DNA of 64,000 nt, taken from positions 7,429 to 71,428 of the forward strand of contig CAJMLV010000010.1 of the NCBI GenBank assembly GCA_905214345.1, read 5' to 3'. Under the pieces are notes generated by a model that was given only the letters and a program-made list of their open reading frames with translations, did no database searches and was not told the DNA's origin. Of the stretch, positions 27,075 through 34,620 are shown piece after piece. The stretch's first letter is position 1. Each line of letters starts with the position of its first letter. The position numbers and the translations under genes were made by a program. The stretch comes from an uncultured bacterium. Its GTDB lineage: Bacteria > Bacillota > Clostridia > Oscillospirales > Ruminococcaceae.

Positions 27075-28019
27075 ATGCCGGAAGGCTATACCCACGTCCG
27101 CACGGCCCGGCGGGCGGCTGAAGCCATCCATTATAAACTGCACTGCCCCGCGGCCTTTGCGGCGGGAACCAACGGACCCGACAGCTTTTTCAGCTTTGAG
27201 GTGTGGAAAAGCAAGGCAAAGCGCCGGTATGACCTGCCCGCGCTGGGCGAGCGGATGCACGACGAAGCCACCGGGGCGTTTCTGGTCAGCCTGATCCGCC
27301 ATGTCAAGACCGGGGCCCAGGTAGAATACGCGCTGGGGTTCCTCTGCCATTATGCTGCCGACACGGTGCTGCACCCTTATGTGGTGGCCATGTGTCAGCC
27401 CGGGCAGCCTTACGCGGGCAAGGGCGGCCACGGATACTTTGAGATCGCCTTGGACTCCACCCTTCATGCGGAGGATACCGGCGTTTCCCAGGTTCCGGCG
27501 GACGACGCTTCCCCGGTGCCCCAGGGCACCGACCTGGCGGAGATCGCCGCCCTGCTGCACAATGTTCTGCAGGAAGTCTACGGCGCCGATGTGACCCAGG
27601 AATGTCTGGCTGACGCTTTCTACTACCTCAACCGGGTGCGGCGGCTCTTTACCAGCCGCCATGGTATCCGCACGGGGCTGTTTTATCTGGTGGAAACTTT
27701 CTGGAAGGGCCGCGGCTTCCTCACCGGGCATGTGTCGCCCCGCCCGCTGCGTCTGGATCTGCCCGAAGAATGGACCGACCCCGCCACCGGGGAAGCCCGC
27801 AAAGGCGGCGCTTTTGCCCTGCTGAAAGAGGCGGAAAAGCGCAGCGCTGTTTATATGACCGCCGCCCTCCAGTACTGGATGGGCCACCTGACCGAAACCG
27901 AACTGTCCACCCTGCTGGGCAGCATGGATTATACCACCGGTACCCCCACCGAACGCAGCACCATGCCTGCGGTGAACGGGCCGGTGTCCAACACCCAAAC
28001 AAAGGAGAATGCAACATGA
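27075..28019 (+). CDS. Zinc-dependent phospholipase C-like protein
   Basis: A 314-residue protein resembling the Zn_dep_PLPC family. Possible metal ligands are the His in GYTHVRTARRA near the N terminus, ERMHDEATG, FLCHYAADTVLHPYV and the Asp/His-rich middle. No signal peptide is present, as in many intracellular members of this family in Clostridia. The true activity is therefore uncertain; lipid or phosphoester hydrolysis is the family inference. The ATG at 27075 follows AGGAGGG. The stop overlaps the cyclophilin start (ATGA), so the two are co-translated. Confidence 0.8.
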   Translation: MPEGYTHVRTARRAAEAIHYKLHCPAAFAAGTNGPDSFFSFEVWKSKAKRRYDLPALGERMHDEATGAFLVSLIRHVKTGAQVEYALGFLCHYAADTVLHPYVVAMCQPGQPYAGKGGHGYFEIALDSTLHAEDTGVSQVPADDASPVPQGTDLAEIAALLHNVLQEVYGADVTQECLADAFYYLNRVRRLFTSRHGIRTGLFYLVETFWKGRGFLTGHVSPRPLRLDLPEEWTDPATGEARKGGAFALLKEAEKRSAVYMTAALQYWMGHLTETELSTLLGSMDYTTGTPTERSTMPAVNGPVSNTQTKENAT

Positions 28020-28495
28020 TCCGCATCACCATGGAAAACGGCAAGACCATCGACATTGAGCTGGACCCCAGCGCCGCTCCCATTACCTGCGAAAACTTTG
28101 AAAAGCTGGTCCGTCAGGGCTTCTATGACGGCCTGACCTTCCACCGCATCATTCCCGGCTTCATGATCCAGGGCGGCTGCCCCCTGGGCAACGGCACCGG
28201 CGGCCCGGGCTGGCACATCAAGGGCGAATTCTCCGCCAACTTCGTGCCCAACCCCATCAAGCACACCCGCGGCGTCATCAGCATGGCCCGCGCCCAGAAC
28301 CCCAACAGCGCCGGCAGCCAGTTCTTCATCATGCATGCTGACGCTCCCCATCTGGACGGCCAGTATGCAGCCTTCGGCCATGTGGTCTCCGGCCTGGATG
28401 TGGTGGACGAGATCGCTTCTGTTCCCACCGACTGGTCCGACAAGCCCCTGAAGCCTGTCCGCATGCAGACGGTGCGCATCATCGATGAGGACTGA
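28016..28495 (+). CDS. Cyclophilin-type peptidyl-prolyl cis-trans isomerase
   Basis: A 159-residue single-domain cytoplasmic cyclophilin, which speeds proline isomerisation during folding. Active-site stretches are FHRIIPGFMIQGGCPLGNGTGG (catalytic Arg in FHRI), MARAQNPNSAGSQFFIMH, and FGHVVSGLDVVDEI. The bacterial PPIB pattern is complete. There is no signal peptide. The ATG at 28016 overlaps the preceding stop by four bases and follows AAAGGAG. Confidence 0.95.
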   Translation: MIRITMENGKTIDIELDPSAAPITCENFEKLVRQGFYDGLTFHRIIPGFMIQGGCPLGNGTGGPGWHIKGEFSANFVPNPIKHTRGVISMARAQNPNSAGSQFFIMHADAPHLDGQYAAFGHVVSGLDVVDEIASVPTDWSDKPLKPVRMQTVRIIDED

Positions 28496-28510
28496 TCCTT
28501 TATACAAATA

Positions 28511-28556
28511 AAAAGCCCGCTCCCCACGCGGTTCGCGAAAGGGGAGCGGGCTTTTT
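28511..28556. terminator. Bidirectional terminator
   Basis: AAAAGCCCGCTCCCC (28511-28525) pairs with GGGGAGCGGGCTTTTT (28541-28556). T runs occur on both strands, serving the cyclophilin gene and the minus-strand gene ending at 28576. Confidence 0.92.
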
Positions 28557-28575
28557 CTGTTATGGGAAAGGAAAA

Positions 28576-29055
28576 TCAGCGGAACAGACCGCCGAATCCG
28601 TTGAAGAAGCCGGTGATCTGGCTCACTTCCTGCTGCAATTCCTGCAGCAACTGCATCAGGGCGGGCATCTGGCGGATAACCTCGTTCAGGGCGTCCACAT
28701 CCAGGTCGGCAAGCCGGTCTGCGATCTCGGGCAGGGACTGCAGCAGACGGTCCAGCTCGCCGGGTTCCATGGAATCCAGGCTCTGCTGGATGGTTCCGGC
28801 CAGGGTGTCCACCTGGTCACAGGCCTGCAGCAGGCTCTGGTAGGCGATGCTGCCGTGGTAGAACAGCACACCGAACCCGATGGCCAGCACGGCGATCAGT
28901 GCGACCAGCAGGCCGATGCAGATGCGAAGCAGCCGTCCATTGCGGTCGGCTTTTGCTTCCAGGCGGTCCAGCTGCTGCTTCCAGTCGGGGGCGCCGGCGG
29001 TTTCGCTGCCGGTCAGGGGAACGGGCAGATTGCGGGAATTTTCCATCTCGTCCAT
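28576..29055 (-). CDS. Small single-helix membrane protein of a two-component operon
   Basis: A 159-residue protein of unknown function. A charged N terminus is followed by one membrane helix (about 47-67, ICIGLLVALIAVLAIGFGVLF). The outside part is an alpha-helical, Leu/Asp/Glu-rich stretch with heptad-like spacing (SLLQACDQVDTLAGTIQQSLDSM, LPEIADRLADLDVDALNEVI) and ends FFNGFGGLFR. The start ATG at 29055 has AAAGGAGG. It lies 48 bases after the histidine kinase gene, so it is probably co-transcribed and may be a sensor accessory or a target. Confidence 0.75.
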   Translation of the reverse strand: MDEMENSRNLPVPLTGSETAGAPDWKQQLDRLEAKADRNGRLLRICIGLLVALIAVLAIGFGVLFYHGSIAYQSLLQACDQVDTLAGTIQQSLDSMEPGELDRLLQSLPEIADRLADLDVDALNEVIRQMPALMQLLQELQQEVSQITGFFNGFGGLFR

Positions 29056-29103
29056 GACGGGACCTCCTTTTCGGTGCGGAATCAAAAGGGCAAAACAGGG
29101 AAC

Positions 29104-30651
29104 TTATTTTTCAGGGGGCGGAGTCTGGCCGGGCGGTGTCATCTCGAACCAGAACAGGGAACCCCGGCCCAGCTCGCTCTGCACGCCAAAGGCAAAGCCG
29201 TGCTGCTGCAGAATGGCTTTGGTGATGGAAAGACCCAGACCGGTGCCTACCTTGCCGGCGTTTTTGCGGGCGCGGTAGTAACGGTCAAAGATGTAGGGCA
29301 GGTCCTCCTGGGGAATACCGGGGCCGTGGTCCTCCACCTCCACCCGGCATCCGCCGCCGGGCATGGGCAGAGCCCGCAGCACAAACACGCCGTCTTCGCC
29401 GATATGATGGGTGGCGTTGCCCAGCAGGTTGTGCAGCACCCGCTCCATCATGGCCGGGTCGGCCCGCACCATACATTCCTTGTCGGCTTCCAGTTTCAGG
29501 GTCCAGTAGTTCTGCTCGCAGAGGGCATCGTACAGACCCGCCACCTCAAAGCAGAGGCCGCTCATGTCAAAGTCCACCAGATTGGGCTTTTCCACGCCGC
29601 TCTGTACCTTGCTCAGCTCCATCACGCTGTTGACCAGGGCCGAAAGCCGGTCGGTCTCGTCCACAATGATGTTGCACTGTTCGGTGCGGCGTTCCTCGTC
29701 CATGCCGGACAGGTCGCGCACCGTTTCGGCGTAGCCCTTGATCAGGGTCAGGGGGGTACGCAGGTCATGGCTGACATTGGCCAGCAGTTCCTTTTCCAGC
29801 TCGGCGGAACGGCGCACCGCCCGGGCCATCTGGTTGAACTCCTTGGCCAGCAGGCCCAGTTCGTCCCGGCGGTTGACGTCCACCTGTACGTTGTAGTTGC
29901 CGGCAGCCATGCGGCGGGCACCGCCTGCCAGCTGGTACACCGGCTTGGTGAACCAGCGGCTGAACAGGATGGCCGCCAGTACGTTCAGCCCAAAGAGCAG
30001 CAGAGCCACCGGGGGCAGAACGCTGCCCAGCACGTCGGCGGCGGTGGTGATCTGGGCCAGACTGGTGGAAACCAGCACGGCATACTGGCCGTCGGAGGTG
30101 AGCTTGCCCACCACCATCTGCAGGTTGCCGCCGGAAGAAACGGTTTCGTAGATTTCCTTCTTGGTGAACACCAGCCCGCGCAGCCGCACCACTTCGGGGG
30201 TATCCTGCTTCAGGCTGATCTGCCCGCCGAAGGAATACTCGCTCTGGTGCAGAGCACAGGGGTACAGGCTCTCCAGACACTGGACGTTGCTCAGGGTGGA
30301 GTCACTGATGTCCACACAGCAGTTGTCCAGATCAAGCGACCCGTCGATGGCTTTTTCCAGAAATGAAAGCCAGAAATCATCGTCCAGAATCAGTTTGCCC
30401 AAAACCCGTGTGGAGACCGGCCCGTTGTTGGCGTCGATCAGCGCTACCACCGCATCCACTTTGGTTTCCAGGCTGGAACGGATCTTGCGGTGGTACATGG
30501 GTTCCAGAGCATAGGTGATCAGCGCCCAGACCAGCCCCAGGGTCAGCAGGGTCACGGCGCACAAAAACAACATCAGCTGGCCGCGTACGCCCAGACCCAT
30601 GCGGGGGGCGGTACCTTCGGCTTTGGGGCCCGGCTTCAGCTTTTTCCACAT
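29104..30651 (-). CDS. Sensor histidine kinase
   Basis: A 515-residue membrane kinase. It has one helix near the N terminus (LMLFLCAVTLLTLGLVWALITY), an outside sensor domain of about 110 residues, and a second helix (VLPPVALLLFGLNVLAAILF). A HAMP-type linker (GGARRMAAGNYNVQVDVNRRDELGLLAKEFNQM) follows. HisKA has the phospho-acceptor His in NVSHDLRTPLTLIKGY. The ATPase has N-box LHNLLGNATHH, DHGPGIP and GTGLGLSITK. An in-frame ATG at 30678 overlaps the regulator gene but lacks a binding site; the ATG at 30651 follows GGGGAA. It phosphorylates the regulator encoded just upstream. Confidence 0.94.
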   Translation of the reverse strand: MWKKLKPGPKAEGTAPRMGLGVRGQLMLFLCAVTLLTLGLVWALITYALEPMYHRKIRSSLETKVDAVVALIDANNGPVSTRVLGKLILDDDFWLSFLEKAIDGSLDLDNCCVDISDSTLSNVQCLESLYPCALHQSEYSFGGQISLKQDTPEVVRLRGLVFTKKEIYETVSSGGNLQMVVGKLTSDGQYAVLVSTSLAQITTAADVLGSVLPPVALLLFGLNVLAAILFSRWFTKPVYQLAGGARRMAAGNYNVQVDVNRRDELGLLAKEFNQMARAVRRSAELEKELLANVSHDLRTPLTLIKGYAETVRDLSGMDEERRTEQCNIIVDETDRLSALVNSVMELSKVQSGVEKPNLVDFDMSGLCFEVAGLYDALCEQNYWTLKLEADKECMVRADPAMMERVLHNLLGNATHHIGEDGVFVLRALPMPGGGCRVEVEDHGPGIPQEDLPYIFDRYYRARKNAGKVGTGLGLSITKAILQQHGFAFGVQSELGRGSLFWFEMTPPGQTPPPEK

Positions 30652-30667
30652 ACGGATTCCCCGTCTT

Positions 30668-31351
30668 TCACAGAACATCCGGGTCGAACTTGTACCCGAT
30701 GCCCCACACCGTCACGATGTAGCTGCGGCAGTGGCCCAGATGGCCGCGCAGCATCTTGATGTGGGTGTCCACGGTGCGGTCCTCGCCGTAATAGTCGTAG
30801 TTCCATACCTTCTGCAGGATCTTCTCGCGGGAGAGGGCAATGCCCTTGTTGCTCACCAAAAAGACCAGCAGATCAAATTCCTTGGGGGTCAGGGGGGCTT
30901 CCTGTCCAGCTACCTTCACGCTGTGGCTGGCGGTGTCGATGACCAGGTCCCCGAAACTGAACACCCCGCCGCCGTCGGCCTGGGCGGGCATGGTGCGGGC
31001 CAGAACTGCCTTCACGCGGGCCACCAGTTCCCGGGGAGAGAAGGGTTTGACCACATAGTCATCGGCGCCGCCCTCCAGCCCGGCCAGCTTGTCGTATTCC
31101 TCGCTGCGGGCGGTGAGCATGATCACCGGGGTGGTGATCTTGCGGGAACGCATCTCCCGCAGGCAGGTCATGCCGTCCATGAACGGCATCATAATATCCA
31201 GGATCACCAGGTCGATGCCGCCCTGGCTCAGAATGGACAGCGCCTGGGAGCCGTCGCCGGCTTCGGCGCAGGTATATCCGCTGTGCTGCAAATGTTCCCG
31301 GATCAGATCCCGGATACGGGGTTCATCATCAACGACCAGAATTTTTGCCAT
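30668..31351 (-). CDS. OmpR/PhoB family response regulator
   Basis: A 227-residue DNA-binding regulator. The receiver domain (1-120) has the acidic pair Asp8/Asp9, phospho-acceptor Asp52 in LVILDIMMP, the Thr of MLTARS and Lys in VVKPFSPREL. The winged-helix domain (about 130-225) has LTPKEFDLLVFLVSNKG, ILQKVWNYDYYGEDRTVDTHIKMLR and the C-terminal GIGYKF. Short gene spacing and order place the kinase directly downstream. The TATAGT sequence before the ATG follows GGAGGG. A clear promoter was not found in the AT-rich 205-base gap 31352-31556. Confidence 0.95.
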   Translation of the reverse strand: MAKILVVDDEPRIRDLIREHLQHSGYTCAEAGDGSQALSILSQGGIDLVILDIMMPFMDGMTCLREMRSRKITTPVIMLTARSEEYDKLAGLEGGADDYVVKPFSPRELVARVKAVLARTMPAQADGGGVFSFGDLVIDTASHSVKVAGQEAPLTPKEFDLLVFLVSNKGIALSREKILQKVWNYDYYGEDRTVDTHIKMLRGHLGHCRSYIVTVWGIGYKFDPDVL

Positions 31352-31471
31352 ACTATAACCCTCCAGACCAAGGTCGTTTCTTTATCATATATTACCATAA
31401 TAACCCGCATAGATGGGGGATTTGTGAAAGTTTTCTTAAAATCTGGTTCACGAATTTTACAGAAACCTGTC

Positions 31472-31500
31472 TTGTATCCGCCGCGGCGACGCGCTACAAT
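31472..31500 (+). promoter_or_regulatory. Promoter for the GDPD gene
   Basis: TTGTAT at 31472-31477 and TACAAT at 31495-31500 with a 17-bp spacer. Confidence 0.7.
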
Positions 31501-31556
31501 AAACAGGAACGCGGACAAAACCCTTCCGGGGGTCCGCAGGGAAAGGATGAAGCAGT

Positions 31557-32396
31557 ATGTGGATTTGGATTCTCGTGGCGGTGCTGGTACTGGCCGCCCT
31601 TGTGTTGTACATGGTGGCACCCGGGGCCCGGCGCCCGGAACTGCGGGCGCCTTTTTTGCGGTCCAACTGTGCCCACCGCGGCCTGTTTGCCAAGGATCAG
31701 TCCATCCCGGAAAACAGCCTGCCTGCCTTCGCCGCGGCGGTACAGGGCGGCTATGGCATTGAGCTGGATGTGCAGTTTACGTCCGACCGGAAACTCGTTG
31801 TCTTTCACGATGACACCCTGGACCGCATGACAACCTGCAAGGGCTGGGTGCGGGACTATGACTGGCAGACGGTGGGTACACTCTCTCTGGCAGGCACCGA
31901 ATACAACCCGCCGCTGTTCTCCCAGGTACTGGAAACGGTGGGGGGCCGGGTGCCGCTGATCGTGGAGATCAAGAGCCGTCAGGAGTATGACGGCGCCTAT
32001 CTGGACGACCTGTGCCGGGCCACGCTCCATGCCCTGGAAGGTTACGGCGGCCCTTACTGTATCGAGAGCTTCGACCCCCGGGTGGTGCAGCGCATCCGGC
32101 GCATGGCGCCCGGCGTGCTGCGGGGCCAGCTGGTGGACAGCTACCTCTCCAACCGGGAGGAGGGAGCCCACCCGCTCCACGCCTACCTGCTCAGTCACTG
32201 CTTCGGCAACTTCCTGGGCCGCCCGGATTTCATTGCCTGGTGCCCGGAAAAGGAAAACTGGGGCGTGGCGCTCTGCCGCCTTCTGGGGGCTATGATGGTG
32301 CAGTGGACGATCCTGCCGGACCACGACCATGTTGCCCGCCAGCGCCGGTATGATACGCTGATTTTCCAGTGGTATACTCCTGATCCCCGGTATTGA
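31557..32396 (+). CDS. Glycerophosphodiester phosphodiesterase, membrane-anchored
   Basis: A 279-residue GDPD-family TIM barrel. An N-terminal helix (about 2-21) probably anchors it, with little before the helix. The catalytic motifs are present: CAHRG (His40, Arg41), PENS (Glu52), IELDVQ (Glu69, Asp71) and VFHDDTLDRMT (His84). IVEIKS supplies a further conserved Glu. The enzyme cuts glycerophosphodiesters, releasing glycerol 3-phosphate, in phospholipid or teichoic-acid turnover. The start follows AAAGGATGA. The C-terminal VQWTILPDHDH is where the barrel closes. Confidence 0.92.
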   Translation: MWIWILVAVLVLAALVLYMVAPGARRPELRAPFLRSNCAHRGLFAKDQSIPENSLPAFAAAVQGGYGIELDVQFTSDRKLVVFHDDTLDRMTTCKGWVRDYDWQTVGTLSLAGTEYNPPLFSQVLETVGGRVPLIVEIKSRQEYDGAYLDDLCRATLHALEGYGGPYCIESFDPRVVQRIRRMAPGVLRGQLVDSYLSNREEGAHPLHAYLLSHCFGNFLGRPDFIAWCPEKENWGVALCRLLGAMMVQWTILPDHDHVARQRRYDTLIFQWYTPDPRY

Positions 32397-32406
32397 GCGG
32401 TATAAA

Positions 32407-32466
32407 AAGCAGCCCTCCCGCATACCTTGCAGTGAAAGTTCTGTAAGGCAAGCGAGGGGGCTGCTT
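32407..32466 (+). terminator. Long hairpin abutting a start codon (terminator or translational control)
   Basis: AAGCAGCC (32407-32414) pairs with GGCTGCTT (32459-32466); further pairs extend the stem to CCTTGCAG (32425-32432) with CTGTAAGG (32441-32448). The ATG at 32467 follows at once, and its ribosome binding sequence GAGGGGG is inside the stem. ATGTTTTTGTTT then supplies the T tract, so the same element can terminate the GDPD transcript. Confidence 0.7.
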
Positions 32467-33042
32467 ATGTTTTTGTTTACTGTGACCAAACCAAGGCTGC
32501 GGCAGGCCGGGGCGCTGGCCCTGTGTGCCATCTGCCTGGCGGGCACCGTCACCGCCGCCGTGCACTTTGCCAACGACAGCGTGACGGCATCCGCTGCCGT
32601 TTCCGAACAGACCGTCATCCAGACCACCCAGGACATTGCCACCTATTTCACCGGCTACGGGTTCGAGGTGGATCTGGCCACGGCGGCGGTGGATAAGGTG
32701 AAGATCCCCAAACAGTGGGATGACAGCTTTGCTGCCTTCAACCAGGTGGTGGGGGAGAGCGGTCTGACCCTGGAGAACTACAAGGGCAAGACGGTGGAAA
32801 AGTGGACGGCGCTGTGCCCCGTTCTGTCCGACGGGGAAAACGATACCTACTGTGTGCTGCTGGTCTATAAGACCCAGCCGGTGGGGGCCTATCTGCTGGC
32901 AAAACCTTCGGGTGAGGTGACGGGCCTGGTCTCCGCCGCCCAGCAGACGGCGGCTGCGGCCGAAACCGCCGCCGGCACCGGGGAGGACACTGCCCAGACC
33001 AGCGCGGGGGTGGTGGAGGAAAGCGCTTTCCCCACCGAGTGA
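32467..33042 (+). CDS. DUF4830-type exported protein
   Basis: A 191-residue protein with an N-terminal hydrophobic segment (about 13-33, AGALALCAICLAGTVTAAVHF) that may be a signal anchor. The middle matches the DUF4830 pattern: QDIATYFTGYGFEVDL, VKIPKQWDDSFAAFNQ and LENYKGKTVEKWT, then CPVL and CVLLVYKTQPVGAYL. The last 50 residues are low-complexity Ala/Thr/Glu. The function is unknown; members occur in spore-forming and gut Clostridia. The start codon directly follows a large hairpin that hides the ribosome binding site. Confidence 0.75.
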   Translation: MFLFTVTKPRLRQAGALALCAICLAGTVTAAVHFANDSVTASAAVSEQTVIQTTQDIATYFTGYGFEVDLATAAVDKVKIPKQWDDSFAAFNQVVGESGLTLENYKGKTVEKWTALCPVLSDGENDTYCVLLVYKTQPVGAYLLAKPSGEVTGLVSAAQQTAAAAETAAGTGEDTAQTSAGVVEESAFPTE

Positions 33043-33060
33043 CACCTATATATAAGAAAG

Positions 33061-33091
33061 CAGCCGGTACGCTTTGGCAGCGTACCGGCTG
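33061..33091. terminator. Terminator between convergent genes
   Basis: CAGCCGGTACGCT (33061-33073) pairs perfectly with AGCGTACCGGCTG (33079-33091). The T run is better on the minus strand (CTTTCTT), where it serves the sodium symporter gene. Confidence 0.8.
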
Positions 33092-33107
33092 TTGCGTTGT
33101 TGCGGGA

Positions 33108-34466
33108 TCAGAACAGGCCGCCCAGCAGGATGACTACGATCAGGATGGGCAGAACGAACTGGAAGTAGGGTTTGAGCCAGCGGGGCATCTTGATGCCGCT
33201 GCCGGTGTTGGCTTCTTCCAGGTACTTGTCGAAGCCCCAGCCCCAGCGGCTGACGCAGAACAAGAGGTAGATCAGGCTGCCCACAGGGAGCAGGATGTTG
33301 CTGACCAGGAAGTCTTCGCCGTCCAGCACGGTGCTGGTGCCGCCCAGGGGCGTGATGAAGCTCCACAGGTTGTAGCCCAGAACACAGGGGATGCTGGTCA
33401 GGAAAATCAGCACGCCGCCGATGAGCACCGTCTTGCGGCGGGTCAGGCCGAAGTTGTCCATCAGGCAGGCGATGATGTTTTCAAACACCGCAATAACGGT
33501 GGTGAAGCTGGCAAAGATCATGAACAGGAAGAACAGGGAACCCCAGATACGGCCGCCGGTCAGACCTGCAAAGACATTGGGCAGGGTCACGAAGATCAGC
33601 TGGGGGCCGCTGTCCGGGCTGACGCCGAAGGTGAAGCAGGCCGGGAAGATGATCAGACCGGCGCTGATGGCCACGAAGGTGTCCAGAGCGCAGATGCGCA
33701 CCGCCTCGCCGGGCAGGGTGAACTTGCGTTCCATGTAGCTGCCGAAAATCTCCATGGCGCCGATGCCCAGGCTCAGGGTAAAGAAGGACTGGTTCATGGC
33801 AGCCACGGCCACATTCAGGATACCGGCTTCGCTGGCACGCTCCCAGTCGGGCAGCAGATAGAAGCGCAGGCCCTCGCCGGCGCCGGACAGGGTCAGGCTG
33901 TGCACCACCAGCACCAGGATCAGCACCAGCAGGGCGCCCATCATCCATTTGCCGATGCGCTCCACGCCGTTCTGCAGCCCGAAGCTGCAGACGATGAAGC
34001 CCAGCACCACGGTCACGGTCATGAACAGGCCCATCTCGCCGGGGTTGGCCAGCATGGCATTGAACACATTGGCCGAAGTTTCCGCCGTGGCGCCCTCAAA
34101 GGTGCCGGTGAGGAACTTGAAAAAGTAGCTGATCATCCAGCCGTTGACGGTGGTGTAGTACATCATCAGCACCACGCAGCCCAGCAGGCAGGCCCAGCCG
34201 TGCAGATGCCACACACTGCCTTTCGGCTCCAGGGCACGGTACGCCTTGGTGGCGCTGCCCCGGCCGGCACGGCCCACGGCCAGCTCCATGGTCAGCACGG
34301 GCACACCCATGCAGACCAGGAACAACAGATAAAAAAGAACGAACACACCGCCGCCGTTTTCGCCGGTCACGGTGGGGAAACGCCAGACATTGCCGATGCC
34401 GATGGCGCAGCCCGCGCTGATCAGGATAAACCCGAGGCGCGAGGCAAAAGACTCACGGTTCTCCAA
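33108..34466 (-). CDS. Sodium-dependent neurotransmitter-symporter (NSS) family transporter
   Basis: A 452-residue LeuT-fold symporter with about 11 to 12 membrane segments. The signature GCAIGIGNVWRFPTVTGENGGGVFVLFYLLFL in helix 1 contains the unwound Na+ and substrate site. Others are LTMELAVGRAGRG and FFTLSLGIGAMEIFGSYM in helix 6. It most likely imports an amino acid with Na+. The frame is open to 34532, but that region holds the promoter. The TTG at 34466 is taken as start because AAGGAGGAG lies just before it and the family N terminus begins there. Confidence 0.92.
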   Translation of the reverse strand: MENRESFASRLGFILISAGCAIGIGNVWRFPTVTGENGGGVFVLFYLLFLVCMGVPVLTMELAVGRAGRGSATKAYRALEPKGSVWHLHGWACLLGCVVLMMYYTTVNGWMISYFFKFLTGTFEGATAETSANVFNAMLANPGEMGLFMTVTVVLGFIVCSFGLQNGVERIGKWMMGALLVLILVLVVHSLTLSGAGEGLRFYLLPDWERASEAGILNVAVAAMNQSFFTLSLGIGAMEIFGSYMERKFTLPGEAVRICALDTFVAISAGLIIFPACFTFGVSPDSGPQLIFVTLPNVFAGLTGGRIWGSLFFLFMIFASFTTVIAVFENIIACLMDNFGLTRRKTVLIGGVLIFLTSIPCVLGYNLWSFITPLGGTSTVLDGEDFLVSNILLPVGSLIYLLFCVSRWGWGFDKYLEEANTGSGIKMPRWLKPYFQFVLPILIVVILLGGLF

Positions 34467-34503
34467 AAATAACTCCTCCTTCGATTTGATACACCGCTTT
34501 TCT

Positions 34504-34532
34504 ATTATAGCGGCTGTATCCGGTACAGGCAA
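34504..34532 (-). promoter_or_regulatory. Promoter of the NSS transporter gene
   Basis: On the minus strand TTGCCT (34532-34527) and TATAAT (34509-34504) have a 17-bp spacer. The spacer contains the perfect inverted repeat CTGTATCCGGTACAG (34514-34528), a candidate operator. Confidence 0.75.
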
Positions 34533-34569
34533 GAAATATTTTTGACGTTTGGCCGAAACCTGTACAAGA

Positions 34570-34604
34570 AAAAAGCCGCCGCCTGCGGCAGCAGGCAGCG
34601 GCTT
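34570..34604 (-). terminator. Terminator after thrS
   Basis: AAGCCGC/GCGGCTT enclose GCCTGC/GCAGGC; on the minus strand TTTTTTC follows the stem. Confidence 0.9.
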
Positions 34605-34620
34605 GTAAAAACGGGGAAAA

